This document shows positions 17,960 to 18,483 of a stretch of 18,483 nt of DNA, in pieces. Position 1 is the stretch's first letter. The number at the start of each line of letters is the position of its first letter. A program made the position numbers and the translations under genes. The DNA is from Acanthaster planci (taxonomy: Eukaryota; Echinodermata; Asteroidea; Valvatida; Acanthasteridae). The notes under the pieces are model-generated. The model searched no databases and was not told the DNA's origin. It was given only the letters and a program-made list of their open reading frames with translations. The stretch lies in the NCBI RefSeq assembly GCF_001949145.1, contig NW_019091743.1, forward strand, positions 62,974-81,456. Reading direction: 5' to 3'.

Positions 17960-18441
17960 ATGACTGATGCGGAACTTTGCCACTTGTTAAATATAAAGGA
18001 AGTACACATAATTGGGGCAACGAGAAATGTGAAACCGAGGTCAACTTGTAACCACCAAATATTTGAAATAGATGAAAGATACGCGTGTAAAAATTGTGGC
18101 CAAATTCTTGGATGGGTTTCCTCGTACACTCCCGCAGAAATGGGAGATCGGTACTACAATCATCATGTTTGGAGGAAACCCAAGCCACCAAAATCGAGAA
18201 AAGCCCTACAAAAATATAACATTTGTTTAAAAACGGAGAAGCGGGTGAAATAGAATACAAGTTGAACCAAGTTTTAAACGGTAAGATCTCTAGAGGTAAA
18301 CCGTTGAAGGCTTTAATCGCGGTGTGTTATCAAGACACAACTGGGGAAACCGAATCTAAAAGGAAAGACCTTTTTCAAGTCTCGGATAAGCACTGGGAAA
18401 ACGCTATGGAGAAGTTTAACCTCGCCAAACAAGACGTATAA
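17960..18441 (+). CDS. TFIIB-like transcription factor, copy 2 (two overlapping frames)
   Basis: ATG 17960. The N-terminal part has a zinc-ribbon pattern: CNH at residues 30-32, then YACKNCGQILGWV, i.e. CxxH-x11-CxxCG. After a basic stretch (RKPKPPKSRKALQKY) the frame ends at TAG 18251-18253. The -1 frame, open from 18223, continues with NGKISRGKPLKALIAVCYQD, KDLFQVSDKH and EKFNL to TAA 18439-18441, which resembles one TFIIB cyclin repeat. The switch region contains TTTAAAA (18226-18232), phased T TTA AAA as in -1 ribosomal slippery sites; a simple deletion is equally possible. The likely role is directing RNA polymerase to the element's own promoters. A related degenerate copy is at 5524-5912. 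Confidence 0.55.
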
Positions 18442-18445
18442 AACG

Positions 18446-18456
18446 TATATAATAAA
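18446..18456 (+). promoter_or_regulatory. TATA-like motif upstream of METHT gene copy 2
   Basis: TATATAATAAA directly abuts the ATG at 18457. The first ten bases match the motif before the MCP and 11176 genes. Confidence 0.55.
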
Positions 18457-18483
18457 ATGGAGACTCACACTTATCACTTGACC
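18457..18483 (+). CDS. METHT-start protein, copy 2 (partial, runs off the window)
   Basis: Nine codons are visible (METHTYHLT). They match the start of the gene at 5913 (METHTFYLI), in the same position after a TFIIB-like gene and with the same kind of motif before the ATG. The product is unknown. Confidence 0.5.

Larger units (their letters stand above)
17108..18483. mobile_element. Left-end module of a second Polinton-like copy (continues past the window)
   Basis: This segment holds a putative ssDNA-binding gene, a TFIIB-like gene and the start of a METHT-type gene, all on the plus strand. The last two repeat the gene order of 5524-6590 but are clearly diverged. The simplest reading is a second, related element whose body lies to the right. 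Its left boundary, somewhere in 16860-17130, was not resolved and no terminal repeat was found. Confidence 0.6.

Noticed and set aside
5390-18441. Alternative genetic code reading TAA/TAG as Gln
   Set aside because: In-frame stops often sit at Gln/Glu/Lys-like positions, but most genes also end in TAA/TAG at the expected place and single-base frameshifts are widespread, so decay explains the stops.

Overview
The window looks like nuclear DNA of an animal, most likely a marine invertebrate; the species cannot be named from the sequence. The first ~5.4 kb is host-type DNA: AT-rich, without a convincing host gene, holding foldback repeats, a five-unit hairpin array, a decayed non-LTR (LINE) retrotransposon on the minus strand and a trinucleotide repeat.

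From ~5.4 kb to the end the sequence is compact and gene-dense, and I read it as endogenous virus DNA of the Polinton/Maverick (adintovirus-like) type. Four hallmarks support this: a Polinton-type integrase with a C-terminal SH3/chromo-like part (15310-16316), the C-terminal end of a protein-primed DNA polymerase B with the DTDS motif (minus, ~16318-16855), a packaging ATPase with Walker A (minus, 12646-13273), and a major capsid protein of the type found with such ATPases (minus, 13290-14558). Layout: plus-strand module 5.4-9.5 kb (TFIIB-like factor, METHT-start protein, putative fibre/minor capsid protein, two proteins starting with a myristoylation signal); minus-strand morphogenesis module 9.6-14.8 kb (coiled-coil membrane protein, several small proteins, zinc-repeat/HNH-like protein, ATPase, MCP); plus-strand membrane protein and integrase 14.9-16.3 kb; convergent polymerase tail. 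No adenovirus-like maturation protease was recognised.

Nearly every gene carries single-base frameshifts or in-frame stops, so this is a decayed copy. The integrase has also lost its second catalytic Asp. The polymerase is cut off at ~16.85 kb, where a junction with two 42-bp direct repeats leads into another left-end module (putative ssDNA-binding protein, second TFIIB-like gene, second METHT start). The TFIIB-METHT pair therefore occurs twice, about 12.5 kb apart in the same orientation and diverged, suggesting two related elements lying head to tail.

The most interesting system-level signal is regulatory. A TATATAATAA-like motif sits within a few bases of many start codons on both strands, the element encodes a TFIIB-like factor, and a strong hairpin followed by T10 closes one gene. 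Together this suggests a virus-specific transcription scheme.
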